Positions 56,701 to 64,000 of a stretch of DNA of 64,000 nt are shown here, in pieces (positions within the stretch are counted from its first letter, which is position 1; each line of letters begins with the position of its first letter). Origin of the DNA: Brienomyrus brachyistius. Taxonomy: Eukaryota > Chordata > Actinopteri > Osteoglossiformes > Mormyridae. The stretch covers positions 12,358,536 to 12,422,535 of the forward strand of contig NC_064534.1 of the NCBI RefSeq assembly GCF_023856365.1. The letters are read 5' to 3'. A model generated the notes under the pieces. The model made no database searches, was not told the DNA's origin, and worked only from the letters and a program-made list of their open reading frames with translations. A program made the translations under genes and the position numbers.

Positions 56701-59700
56701 ACAATGCCATAATTGTGCAGGTACAACATTTCTAGCTGAAGTGCAGAAGTCCTACCTTCGTTGGGCCGGTTCTTCACTAGGAGCACGTTGATGGGCTTCT
56801 CCAGGCACTCCCGGTCGCCATCGTGGGCGCGTGGGTCGGGGGATGGGGAGCGGTCCGGCAGCTGCTCCCTGCTGCGACTCGGCAGCATCCGCTCATCGGT
56901 GCGTGGCTCAATTCTCCTGCGCTCGTAGCTGAGATCGCGGTTGTTGTAGGTCTGGGTGGGACTATTGAGGTCACGGTTGCGGTCGACGCTGCGCCCCCTG
57001 CTGTGATCCTTCAGGTAGCGGCGCTCGGGGCTAAGCTCGCGGCTCAGAGTGCGCCCCCTGCTGCCGTCTCGCCGGTAGTCCCGCTCGTCGCGCTCCACAC
57101 TCCTGCCCCGGCCGTACTCCTGGTCGCGGCCATATCCGCGGGTCCGGTAATCGGGCTCCAGGTACGCGCCCCTCCCCCGCTCCTGCTCCAAGCTTTGGTC
57201 CCGTTTGCGGGGGTAGCCCAGGCCCCCATTCCCCTCGGGCCAGCTGGGTTTGCGGCTGCTGAGACTGCTGTGCCGCTCGTACTCGTCGTAGTCGGTCGGC
57301 CAGTCGTGCGCTTCGGGGGAGGGGGGCGTCTTTACAGTCTGGACGGAAACCTTGCGGGGCCTCTTCACTGTCTTTACAGAGCACACACAGGAAGAGCTAG
57401 GATTACGCATCACTGCATCCTGCCAATGACTGAGTGAATTATTAATGCCCAAGCCCAATTATAAATAATAAAAGTGTTAATCCACTCATTTTAGGTCTGG
57501 AAATGCTGTCTTAGGAGGTTAGCAATGGTAAACTGAAAATTTTTGCTAGGATGCCAAATGAGAGAGAACACAAGCTGAATGGCGTCATATTACCCTCCAC
57601 TATTACGCATTTATTTATATTACTAGAACCCAAACATATTATCTGCTATTAGATCTAAAAATATAAATATTAAAATATTAAGATAAAATAAAAATATAAA
57701 ACATTACTAAAATATCAAAAACTACCTAACCCATAGCAAACTAATCATAAGTAATAGCAAAATACATCCTAACCCAAAAAATCCTCTACAGGAATAAGGT
57801 CTTTAGAGTAGACATGAATGAGCAATTTACTGAATAAGACCGAAACAAGCCTTTGAAAAAGAAAAAAAAAAATTGTTTGCAAGATCTTGTTTCAGTATTA
57901 CATTTGTTGTAAATGGCAGTTTGAACCATTATAAATGAAATACAATCTTTGTATGTTATGCAAGTTTAGCTAAAAAAAACTAGCAATTTACGATATTGTG
58001 CTACACATAAGGCAAGCTGGTTAAAACTTATATTTTATATGAAATATTTTCCACAAAAGTGGGAGACATTCTCCGGAGAACAAGAGCAGAAACACTCACA
58101 ATTTTGGCTACTTTCCCACATTTTCTCAGTTGCTGCACAGCAAATGAGTGAGGCACATTATCCATGGGGATGGTGTTGACCAAAATAACACGGTCATTTT
58201 CGCTGTGGGGAAATAAGAGTGACGTTCGGAAAACAGAAGACGCTGCCATGACTACCCATCATTAAGTACAAAGAAAAATGCACTGAATAATTAAGTTGCT
58301 ACAGTCATTACGTTCACCTTTTTGATCACCTGGTAACAACCGATGTCTAGGAATAGTTATAAATAAAATAACTGAGCCTTCTAATTTTAGGTCAGGAGAT
58401 ATTTTTAAAAAAAGAATCTACTGGTATCCTAGCAACTGTAAATTACCTCTGCCCATTTATGGTGCCTAAGTTACTATACTGTGGCTAGACAGGTGTCATT
58501 TGACAAATACGGGCAGAGTGGAAGATTGACAGGCGCAATAGCAGAAGTGTAGTGTGTACTAGAGCTGTCCGTCAGCTGGGCCTCCTGGGAGAACATCTGA
58601 CACGATGATGGACGTCTCCCCGCTCTCCACATTGGGGTTGTCCCGCCCGCCCGTCACCGCGATGCCAAACCCCATCTTGGAGTCCTACATGCAGGCAACG
58701 AAGGAAGCAGAGGAAGACAAAGAAGAAAAAAAAATCGCTTAGGGCTTCCACCGGCTTCGACGGGAGGCTCCGTGATGAAGCTGTACATCAGAAAGGCCAG
58801 AATTAACAATGATTCCTTCACACTGATGCTGCACCCAAGGCAGCCCTGAAACTAGCAGGAACACAACCTTGGAGACGAAGCTCACTTACACCTCCGTGCC
58901 ATTAAGATGCACAGGCCCTTGATTTATAGCACCATATATAAAAATGAGAAATTAGCAGGTAAGTCACAGCACATCCCTCACGTGGACCCAAAGCTCCACG
59001 AGTTACATGTTTATCAGTAGTTCTGCTTTTGTTCTTTGTGGATTTCACAGAAGTTCCAACAGCGAGGGTGATTAAAATGACATTTTTAAGGTTTAAAAAC
59101 AGAACAGGAGACCACTAACCACTATCCTGCGTGATTATTTTCCACTGGCAGGGCCGCTGATTATCGGCATGCATTTTAATGATTTCTGCATCTGTGCTCG
59201 CATTCTGCTGTGATCTTTTGCTCCGGAGACAGTGAGCAGTAGCCCCCCCTGTGCTGATGTGACGCTGAGCGGGGGTGGCAGGTCTCACTCAGGGCAGGCT
59301 GGTGTTCATGGCTCTCCGCCATGCCTCTGGTCAGGATAACCCGACTACGCCCCTAGCGGTGGGGGCCTGGGGTGCCCTCTAACTCCCCCCCACTCCCCAT
59401 CTGCACTTAATCACATCCCATACACTGACTGCTTTTACGCTCCCCTTTCAGATGGCTGCCATGGCAGACACTCTGGTCTATGAGCCCTGCTCTTCCTTCT
59501 CGAATGCAACAACATCGCTGGAATAATTATTTCGAAAGCTACCGTGAGCCAGAGGCACAGACGAGCGCCTGCTTCCTCACGGCTCCTCTTGCACGCATCA
59601 TCTTAGAAGTCCGACTGCTACCTGGGCTGCCACAGGCGCTGGCGGCCATGTAGACGGCAACGTGTAGTGATGAGAGAAATGTGGCTTCACAGTCCGCAGA

Positions 59701-60829
59701 AGGGGGCACTGCCAGGCTCCATTAATCATTGCCGGGTTTCCCCCACTGGGAATGGCTGGGCAATGGTTAAAGTAGCTAATGACAAAATTACTCCATCAGC
59801 TTTAGAGTCCCACATCTCCCATTTCCATTATTTCAGTCCAATTTAATAAATAATAAAACTTAAATAAAATTATTAACGGCTCTTTTTTATCCCCTTATCT
59901 CAACTTTAGGAATAAGTGTGAAATCCAGCTTGACGATGAGAGACTTCAGATTCTTTCGAGTGACACTCTTTTTGTAACCCATCTGATAAGGATAATAATT
60001 GCCTCCACAGGGAAATTATGCTGTAAATGGGTAATCCGGCATATATGATTAAATCACATTTGTCGACTTGTAATTGTAGGCCAACATTAATAGGTCATTT
60101 TAAGGACCATTGGTTTCCAGCCTCTTAATTTAAAGTCACCTCAGCACAACTTCAGTGGGTCTGTCAGGCAACGATAACGGGATCATCTCAGGAGTCACTT
60201 CACCTTCAGTCTCTCATAATTGTTGCGTCTTCCACCCACAACACTGACTTTTCTAATTTTATTTAATTAGCCATTTGCTGTGATCGGTTGATTACGATAT
60301 AGCATTCATTTCCTTTTGCTCTTAGGCTATTTCCCCAGCATTCTCCAGCGTAGTCTTCTTTTCCATGGGTCAGCTGACTGCGGATTGGTACATGACAAAA
60401 GCATGATTTGCTGACGTCAAAAAAAGAAGTGTGTGCTGGATTTTCTGATCAATCCTTTCCTTTTTTGGCTGGACAGACTTTTCAAATATCCATTTTTTAA
60501 TAACAGGTTTTACAGTAGACAATTCGTAAGTATGAACTGTCCGTACGAACTGTCTATATGTGACAAAAACACAATCCCCGGAATAATTTCCGGAAAAACA
60601 TCTTTTGCCGGTTAAGAGATTAGCTTCATCAGCACATTAGTGTATCTTCGCTCATCCCTCCACCCATCATCTCAAGGTAAGTTCTGTGTAAGTGGGCTGA
60701 GCAATAAAGAAAGACTGCAGGGGACGCTGGAGGGCACCGGGCTCACAGGAGAGCTGTGCAGGAGTGAGAACTCACCCGCTGTAATGTCACAGTGTACTGC
60801 TCCCAGATGGTCTCCTCCATTCCTGAGGT
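38866..60829 (-). CDS. tjp2: TJP2 (ZO-2 tight junction scaffold), 22 coding exons
   Basis: Membrane-associated guanylate kinase-like scaffold that links claudins (PDZ1), ZO-1 (PDZ2), JAM/SH3-GUK partners and actin-binding proteins at tight and adherens junctions. From ATG at 60820 to TAG at 38866 the 22 exons total 3528 nt, or 1175 residues plus stop; human has about 1190. Every junction is in phase. Layout by residue: PDZ1 about 8-91, Arg/Asp/Ser-rich basic linker 92-280, PDZ2 284-362, a linker, PDZ3 about 483-563, SH3 about 575-640, GUK-like domain about 665-865, acidic region 866-940, proline-rich tail, and final QQYQDTEL. The GUK domain should be inactive as an enzyme, as in all ZO proteins. 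ZO-1 and ZO-3 are excluded by the linker and tail matches to ZO-2 (RSRSREQ-like linker, [21 protein letters not shown], terminal TEL). The first 5' exon(s) were not found. Confidence 0.97.
39035..40085 (-). other. TJP2 intron, 1.05 kb
   Basis: Contains a repeat-like block at about 39130-39290 (GGGCTAAAGGCCTTACTCAA, GGGATTTGAACTTGCAACCT) with the look of a tRNA-type SINE end, and a CTCF-like word near 39424-39445. Otherwise unique. Confidence 0.5.
39130..39290. mobile_element. Diverged SINE-like repeat
   Basis: GGCCTTACTCAAGTGCCTAA and GATTTGAACTTGCAACCTTC resemble the common fish repeat in which GGGCCTTGCTCAAGGGCCCA precedes a B-box-like GGTTTGAACC end. Boundaries are uncertain. Confidence 0.5.
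40086..40171 (-). CDS. tjp2: TJP2 coding exon [13 protein letters not shown]
   Basis: 86 nt, phase 0 to 2: [28 protein letters not shown]. The core [13 protein letters not shown] is identical to human ZO-2. Acceptor GCTTTTTAG, donor AGG|GTAAGA. Confidence 0.96.
40303..40647 (-). CDS. tjp2: TJP2 proline-rich tail exon
   Basis: 345 nt, 115 codons, phase 0 to 0. Contains [12 protein letters not shown], a Ser/Pro-rich middle with [20 protein letters not shown], and [20 protein letters not shown] followed by [10 protein letters not shown], matching human [20 protein letters not shown]. The last part is predicted helical/coiled. Confidence 0.95.
40648..41544 (-). other. TJP2 intron, 0.9 kb
   Basis: Unique DNA except a G13 run (41526-41538 on +), which lies 6 nt past the donor of the 41545-41655 exon on the transcribed strand. 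Confidence 0.55.
41545..41655 (-). CDS. tjp2: TJP2 exon RRPSPDSR...SSPPPSF
   Basis: 111 nt, 37 codons, phase 0 to 0: [37 protein letters not shown]. Corresponds to human IRKPSPEPRAQMRR...NSPPPAFKPEPPK. Acceptor TTCTGTAG. Confidence 0.92.
41744..42360. mobile_element. Non-autonomous hAT element, 617 bp
   Basis: Ends TAGGGCTGCTCGATATCACA and, inverted at the right, TAGGGCTGCACGATATCACA (one mismatch). A second inverted block (GGGCGAAACGTTTGTCCGGA and partner CCGGACAAACGTTTCACCCA) continues the arms past 100 bp. Flanks CTCAGGAC and CGCAGGAC are an 8-bp duplication with one mismatch. No transposase frame. Confidence 0.9.
42463..42642. mobile_element. Degenerate foldback repeat, about 180 bp
   Basis: CAGGGATCCTC...GGTCCTGGGGCCGGAATCCA on the left pairs loosely with CTCTCCAGGACCGGAATTGA...AATCCTG on the right. 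It resembles the common fish repeat beginning CAGGGGTCTCCAA...GGTCCTGGAG, often classed as hAT. Confidence 0.65.
42982..43203 (-). CDS. tjp2: TJP2 acidic region exon
   Basis: 222 nt, 74 codons: [74 protein letters not shown]. It follows the GUK domain and corresponds to human [20 protein letters not shown]...[12 protein letters not shown]. Confidence 0.97.
43561..43661 (-). CDS. tjp2: TJP2 GUK domain end exon
   Basis: 101 nt (2 + 33 codons): [33 protein letters not shown]. Matches human [20 protein letters not shown]...WVSEGK. The neighbouring intron at 43204-43560 holds nothing notable. Confidence 0.97.
43927..44137 (-). CDS. tjp2: TJP2 GUK domain exon
   Basis: 211 nt (70 codons + 1): [70 protein letters not shown]. 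Core of the guanylate-kinase-like domain, near-identical to human. Confidence 0.98.
44253..44332 (-). CDS. tjp2: TJP2 GUK domain exon, 80 nt
   Basis: 2 + 26 codons: [26 protein letters not shown]. Matches human [20 protein letters not shown]. Acceptor TCTCCCTCAG, donor CAG|GTTTGG. Confidence 0.97.
44536..44631 (-). CDS. tjp2: TJP2 GUK domain first-strand exon
   Basis: 96 nt: [37 protein letters not shown] sits where active kinases have the GxxGxGK ATP loop, and its glycine pattern is missing, as in all ZO proteins. Confidence 0.97.
44632..45282 (-). other. TJP2 intron, 0.65 kb
   Basis: Nothing recognised. Confidence 0.5.
45283..45467 (-). CDS. tjp2: TJP2 SH3-GUK linker (U5 hinge) exon
   Basis: 185 nt: [61 protein letters not shown]. 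Basic hinge between SH3 and GUK; matches human RAEQMASVQNAQ...[20 protein letters not shown]. Confidence 0.97.
45468..46145 (-). other. TJP2 intron, 0.68 kb
   Basis: Nothing recognised. Confidence 0.5.
46146..46365 (-). CDS. tjp2: TJP2 SH3 domain exon
   Basis: 220 nt (2 + 72 codons + 2): [74 protein letters not shown]3 core with the ZO-type NWLA and GIIPNKS. The [10 protein letters not shown] segment is slightly longer than human GNELEKG. Confidence 0.97.
46668..46934 (-). mobile_element. SINE with L2-like tail, diverged copy
   Basis: GGGATACCAGTCCATTGCAG, GACACGGGGAGAACATGTAA and GGGTTTCGAACCCGCAACCC, then GAGACACCGTGCC, follow the order of the 24-kb copy. The B-box-like GGTTTCGAACC is preserved. 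Confidence 0.82.
47692..47725. repeat. (AC)n microsatellite
   Basis: About 17 AC units in a TJP2 intron, with an imperfect AC-rich lead-in from about 47671. Confidence 0.95.
48685..48793 (-). CDS. tjp2: TJP2 PDZ3 end exon
   Basis: 109 nt: [36 protein letters not shown]. Matches human [20 protein letters not shown]. Confidence 0.97.
48794..49470 (-). other. TJP2 intron, 0.68 kb
   Basis: Nothing recognised. Confidence 0.5.
49471..49621 (-). CDS. tjp2: TJP2 PDZ3 core exon
   Basis: 151 nt (1 + 50 codons): [65 protein letters not shown] is the PDZ3 carboxylate-binding loop and second strand, as in human. Confidence 0.98.
49622..50277 (-). other. TJP2 intron, 0.66 kb
   Basis: Unique AT-rich DNA; nothing recognised. 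Confidence 0.5.
50278..50341 (-). CDS. tjp2: TJP2 64-nt exon before PDZ3
   Basis: 2 + 20 codons + 2: [20 protein letters not shown]. Corresponds to human [17 protein letters not shown], and the split Gly codon joins SNTVMVSF. Confidence 0.96.
50524..50590 (-). repeat. tjp2: 15-bp repeat spanning a TJP2 splice donor
   Basis: Read on -, GGTATCCATCCGCCT recurs four times, starting exactly at the donor of the upstream exon. Each unit contains a GGTATCC word like the real donor and encodes GIHPP in frame. Confidence 0.9.
50586..50704 (-). CDS. tjp2: TJP2 PDZ2-PDZ3 linker exon
   Basis: 119 nt (1 + 39 codons + 1): [39 protein letters not shown]. Diverged, low-complexity linker. The exon end was set at CCGG|GTATCC because that phase joins VVNATPK. 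Downstream repeats offer further in-frame donors. Confidence 0.85.
50705..51855 (-). other. TJP2 intron with MITE
   Basis: Contains the TIR element at 50874-51065. Nothing else recognised. Confidence 0.55.
50874..51065. mobile_element. MITE with CACTTTACAATAAGG inverted ends, about 190 bp
   Basis: CACTTTACAATAAGG at 50879 and its exact complement ending at 51060. Imperfect extension outward (GGTTC/GACACC) and inward (TTACC/GGGTA). No frame. Repeats with these ends are common in fish, but I cannot name the family. Confidence 0.85.
51856..51967 (-). CDS. tjp2: TJP2 exon [12 protein letters not shown]
   Basis: 112 nt (2 + 36 codons + 2): [36 protein letters not shown]. Corresponds to human [20 protein letters not shown]...HSSSEKLKERP. 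Tyr/Ser-rich linker after PDZ2. Confidence 0.96.
51968..54799 (-). other. TJP2 intron, 2.8 kb
   Basis: Only a short TA/CA run (52149-52170) and an A-run (about 53404-53415) were noted. Otherwise unique AT-rich DNA. Confidence 0.5.
54800..54953 (-). CDS. tjp2: TJP2 PDZ2 second exon
   Basis: 154 nt (51 codons + 1): [51 protein letters not shown]. Matches human [23 protein letters not shown]2 of ZO proteins forms domain-swapped dimers through this strand exchange. Confidence 0.98.
54954..56036 (-). other. TJP2 intron within PDZ2, 1.1 kb
   Basis: Nothing recognised. Confidence 0.5.
56037..56140 (-). CDS. tjp2: TJP2 PDZ2 first exon
   Basis: 104 nt (2 + 34 codons): [34 protein letters not shown]. 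Matches human [20 protein letters not shown]. Confidence 0.98.
56141..56755 (-). other. TJP2 intron, 0.6 kb
   Basis: Nothing recognised. Confidence 0.5.
56756..57371 (-). CDS. tjp2: TJP2 large exon, Arg/Ser/Asp-rich PDZ1-PDZ2 linker
   Basis: 616 nt (205 codons + 1). Starts [20 protein letters not shown], then a long charged region with repeated RGRSVE, RGRTLS and RGRSVD words, then [20 protein letters not shown] and [13 protein letters not shown] into PDZ2. Human ZO-2 has the same kind of region (RGRSLERGLD repeats) used for nuclear signals and SR-type phosphorylation. GC-rich relative to the flanking introns, so the opposite strand carries a long open frame by composition. Confidence 0.96.
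57372..58099 (-). other. TJP2 intron, 0.73 kb
   Basis: Very AT-rich, unique; nothing recognised. Confidence 0.5.
58100..58202 (-). CDS. tjp2: TJP2 PDZ1 third exon
   Basis: 103 nt (1 + 34 codons): [34 protein letters not shown]. Matches human [20 protein letters not shown]. The intron beyond (58203-58559) holds nothing notable. Confidence 0.98.
58560..58684 (-). CDS. tjp2: TJP2 PDZ1 second exon
   Basis: 125 nt (41 codons + 2): [48 protein letters not shown] is the PDZ1 carboxylate-binding loop that takes claudin tails. The donor CTCTA|GTACAC is weaker than average but is fixed by the phase of the next exon. Confidence 0.96.
58685..60775 (-). other. TJP2 intron, 2.1 kb, with possible conserved noncoding block
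   Basis: No repeats recognised. About 59780-60310 is a non-repetitive AT-rich block crowded with TAATTA/TTAATT-type homeodomain core words. Confidence 0.45.
60776..60829 (-). CDS. tjp2: TJP2 exon with start codon [15 protein letters not shown]
   Basis: 54 nt from acceptor ACAG to donor CGG|GTGAGT. ATG at 60820 starts [15 protein letters not shown]; human has [18 protein letters not shown]. Three in-frame codons before the ATG (Thr-Ser-Gly) are open to the acceptor, so a longer N-terminus from an upstream exon is possible, as in human isoforms. Confidence 0.95.
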
Positions 60830-60833
60830 CTGT

Positions 60834-60850
60834 GGGGGGGGGGGGGGGGG
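60834..60850. repeat. G17 homopolymer forming the acceptor C-tract
   Basis: On the transcribed strand this is C17 followed by ACAG at the acceptor of the start-codon exon. Confidence 0.95.
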
Positions 60851-63800
60851 AGAGATTAGTGACCGAGTATGAATTCATAACACAAACTGATATAATTTGT
60901 AGTATGTGGACAGTAGGAGAGAACTATCAAATACTGCTAAAGGTTTTTTCTGCTAAGTCAATTGAAATCTCAGATGGGCTATAATGGAAAGTTCATTCCA
61001 CCTGAGGACAGGAACGCCCTCCAAAAAGACACACATACAGATCGATGGTTTAATGATTAACCAAAACTGACCAATGTGACCCTAACTCTTTCACAGTGTT
61101 TTCTAACCACAAAACTGACGGCTTTGCTCAAAATGTGAAATATTTAATGATAAGCTGAGACCAACTACTCTGGGGGAAAAGAAAAAAAAAAAAATCGAAA
61201 ATAGAAAGCAAACTGCACAAACACACAAGCCTAAAGGAGCACATGACATACACACACCCCACACCCTCCCAATTTGGTGATTTCATTTGATTGGTGCTTC
61301 CAGATATTCAGCCTGGAGTGAGAACACACGGTAAGCAAACAGGCATATTCACTTCCCCTCACGGGGGGGGGGGGGGGGAAGAGAGACACAAAATCAGCTT
61401 CCTTCTTTAGGCACCAGACCTCAGGCAGCATGAACACAAAACAATGCAGTGTGTGCGGGTCACATATAGATAACATTGTGGGGACCAAATGTCCACACAA
61501 TGTGATAAAAACCTGTTATTTTGATGTTGTGGGGACCGTTTTTTGGGTATCCACAAGGGGAAATTTAATTTTAGAAATATCCGTGATAGAAATCAAAAAA
61601 CAACAAACGTTTTGTATTTTGTTTGGTTACTTGTAGTTAAGGTTGGTGCTGGGTAGGAGTTCTGGTCGTCATGTTGCGATTAGGGCTTTGCCAATAGAAA
61701 TGAATGGAGAGTCCCCTCAAAGATGATATTACAAACCTGTGTGTGCGTGCGTACGTGTGTGTGTGTGTGTGTGTGTGTGTGGACACGTGTGCGAGCGTGC
61801 CTGCTCGAGATTACCCTCCACCCCGAGGTCGGCTACAGTTCATGCAGGGTCAGTGCTGCCCAGACGACCCATGACTGAAAACATGAGGGCAAAAGAGGAT
61901 CAGGCCACCTGCCCCCACATTCCCATAAAAAGAGCATTAAAGCTTAATGGGCCCATTCAGAAGTTTCTCAGTGTCCCCTGTTTTCTGCGAGTTACAGGTA
62001 TGCCAGTGTGAAGCCTATTAGTGTTTTAGTGGTTCACAGATTCAAGGGGCTTTCTAACCACCTTGACGATTGAATGAATGAATTAATTAATTAAAAACAC
62101 ACACCCCACAACTGTCATTCTGCTTAAGCAAAAACTGCAAACGGACGAGAGAGCCTCCCCAAACCCCACGGTCACTCCCCAGGAGTCTGGCCCGCGGGCC
62201 CCCATTCTGACAGCCTATCACACAGCTCAAAAAGCATGTCTCTTGGACCGAGACTGCGGACACAAGCACCCCAGAGGGCCCGGGGCCCCATCCCTCATTC
62301 CAAAGGGTCACAGAGATGCCAGAGCCCTCGGCAACCAATGAATAATCAGCAGATACGGTGCGAGCATCTCATCTCAGACCTCACCTGCTCCCACGCTCCC
62401 CCCAGCCTGGCCTTACCCCCCGAAACCCTCCATCCCCTTTCTATGCCAAGGCTCCATCTCATTGGCAGCTGCCTTAGCTATGTGTTTCACGCCAACCAGA
62501 AAATGAGGCGGCACACCCACCACGCTAACATGTGGGTCACGCCCCTCAAATGTACACAAACAGGCGTGGTCGACAGCTAAGAGGAAAAACAAGCACGCAT
62601 CACCGGCCAAACGACACCGCCTTACAGAAACTGACAGCCAGGCAGAGGTCCTCATACAATGAGACATTATTATTGTTGTCGCTGCTACGCTGACCCTCCC
62701 ATCAGATTCCCCCCCAGCACACAGCCCATGCAGCGTGATGACATCATCCCGGGCGGCGTGGGCATGGTAACAGCCACGCCTAAAAAGCCACATAGCTGAG
62801 CCGTGAACAGCACAATGGTGCCCCAGAGAAATCCGTTAAATCTCAATCGCTCGTGAAGCACACTAATCCGCCACTTAAGAGGTGGCCATCTGCAGCCTCC
62901 CAGCTCACAGCGAATCAGGGATCAGGCAGCTTCAAGTATTGCTTTTGATTACTAAATGTTAGTGGCGCAAAAGACGGCCGCGAGAGCCTGTGCCGGCAGA
63001 GCCCTGTGAAAAATGGGACGCATTCGGTGACCAGCACGCGGTGATCAGTGAGGCATGTGAACCCTACAAACAGCCCTGCGTACGAGACACTTCATGAGTA
63101 TCTGTTTATGGCTATCAACAAACACTGGCAACCACTATCAGCAACCAGGATGAAGTTGAGGAAAACCCTAACCAGTCACCCTTCTGGCAGTGCAAGATCC
63201 GGGACTGTACTGTACAGTGGGAGCATTTCATTGTTCGGTAGGACTGTTTACTAAACACAAAACAGCGTAACTGCATATTTTATCAAAACTGAGTCATGAC
63301 TGAAATAGGGTCCAAGGCTCTGTTTTATCACATGACAAATTATCTTAGTTCAACTAAGTACACACAGTTTGAAAGAAAACGCTATTACTCAGCTACCTAC
63401 TACATATACAAGCATACACTCAAAAAACATCTCAGCTTCAGTGTTAGCATAATTAATGTGTTTTGCCTTTGTAGGGCAGAATAACCAATACCAGTTTTAT
63501 CATCCAATTTTATTCATTTTGAACTAAAACTAAGTCTGACAATTATGAGCATGTTCACAATCCGAAACAAATTATAGTGTGTTTAGAGAACAACAAAATG
63601 ACCTGTCCTCATTATGTGTTTATTAACCGTTACGTATCTATTGTAGCAGAACAATATTTCTGTTATTGCAAAACGTCTAAATGACCTTAAGCCGATGACT
63701 CCTTTGGATTAAAGGCAACTTCAATTATTTGTCATGTTACATAAACAAATAAACTCATCTGACTAATTCTTAACATGTTCAAGATGTTCAAAATATGCAG

Positions 63801-64000
63801 AATGTTTCATCTAGAAACTGGTCTGATTCCTTGTCTGGTGATGTGTCTCTGGACCTCATCAGTAATGCCGTCCTGCAGAGGCTGAGAGATAAACCTTTGT
63901 CAGAAAAATCAAACTCATATTAGATGTGTTAACCGTATTAAGGAAGGCTTAGCCCCTCTAGTCTAACAGAACCATCTGTCCCAATAAACGCACAAAGACA
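60851..64000 (-). other. Upstream TJP2 intron or 5' flank
   Basis: No exon that joins in phase 0 to the 60776-60829 exon was identified. Contains a G-run (61364-61378) and a fish dispersed repeat with GT microsatellite (61476-61783). The first TJP2 exon(s) and promoter probably lie beyond the window. Confidence 0.5.
61476..61783. repeat. Dispersed GTGGGGACC repeat with (GT)n end
   Basis: GTGGGGACCAAATGTCCACA, GATAAAAACCTGTTATTTTG, GTTGTGGGGACCGTTTTTTG and ATGAATGGAGAGTCCCCTCA, then ACAAACCTGTGTGTG and a GT run. I know this arrangement as a common fish repeat that ends in a GT microsatellite. Class uncertain. Confidence 0.75.

Noticed and set aside
56823..57437. 204-codon open frame on + opposite TJP2
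   Set aside because: It is the antisense of the GC-rich TJP2 linker exon. The TJP2 frame has splice sites, phase fit and family resemblance; the antisense frame is an Ala/Pro/Val-rich compositional shadow.
62413..62793. 126-codon frame on - upstream of TJP2 as a first exon
   Set aside because: No donor in phase 0 that would join the 60776-60829 exon with recognisable N-terminal sequence, and no resemblance to the human ZO-2 N-terminus.
1..64000. CRISPR arrays, prophage, operons or bacterial-type systems
   Set aside because: Tandem repeats here are uniform micro- and minisatellites without spacers, and the window is vertebrate spliced DNA throughout.

Overview
This window is eukaryotic: intron-rich, AT-rich nuclear DNA dense in microsatellites, tRNA-type SINE/L2-tail repeats and hAT-like foldback elements of kinds typical of fish genomes. 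Three vertebrate genes are recognisable from spliced coding exons. Their order and orientation (APBA1 on +, ENTREP1/FAM189A2 on -, TJP2 on -) match the linked set that I recall from human chromosome 9q21. I infer a ray-finned fish, probably a teleost, but cannot name the species. Exon calls rest on GT-AG sites, exact phase continuity, and resemblance to human proteins recalled from memory; no alignment was run.

Layout. 1-17.5 kb: the 3' part of APBA1 (Mint1/X11-alpha) on +, with 11 coding exons for the end of the N-terminal region, the PTB domain and two PDZ domains, then a roughly 3 kb 3' UTR. The large N-terminal exon lies left of the window. 17.5-18.0 kb: a short convergent spacer carrying a hAT-like foldback element. 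18.0-34.9 kb: complete ENTREP1 on -, with 11 coding segments that join without a frame break into a 565-residue four-transmembrane protein with two PPxY motifs. 34.9-37.9 kb: spacer between the ENTREP1 promoter side and the TJP2 3' end. 37.9-60.8 kb: TJP2 (ZO-2) on -, with 22 coding exons that join into 1175 residues (PDZ1, basic linker, PDZ2, PDZ3, SH3, guanylate-kinase-like domain, proline-rich tail, C-terminal TEL). 60.8-64 kb: upstream TJP2 DNA with no exon that I can support.

Function. APBA1 is a neuronal adaptor for APP and synaptic complexes, ENTREP1 an endosomal adaptor for HECT ubiquitin ligases, and TJP2 a tight-junction scaffold. They are neighbours by ancient synteny, not members of one pathway.

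I found no CRISPR array, no rRNA or tRNA gene, no intact transposase and no evident undescribed multi-gene system. The most interesting signals are small. They are an 84-nt ENTREP1 intron that is open in frame, a 15-bp repeat array at a TJP2 splice donor that supplies several in-frame donors, a possible alternative ENTREP1 first exon encoding a signal-peptide-like segment, and several foldback transposons with recognisable ends.
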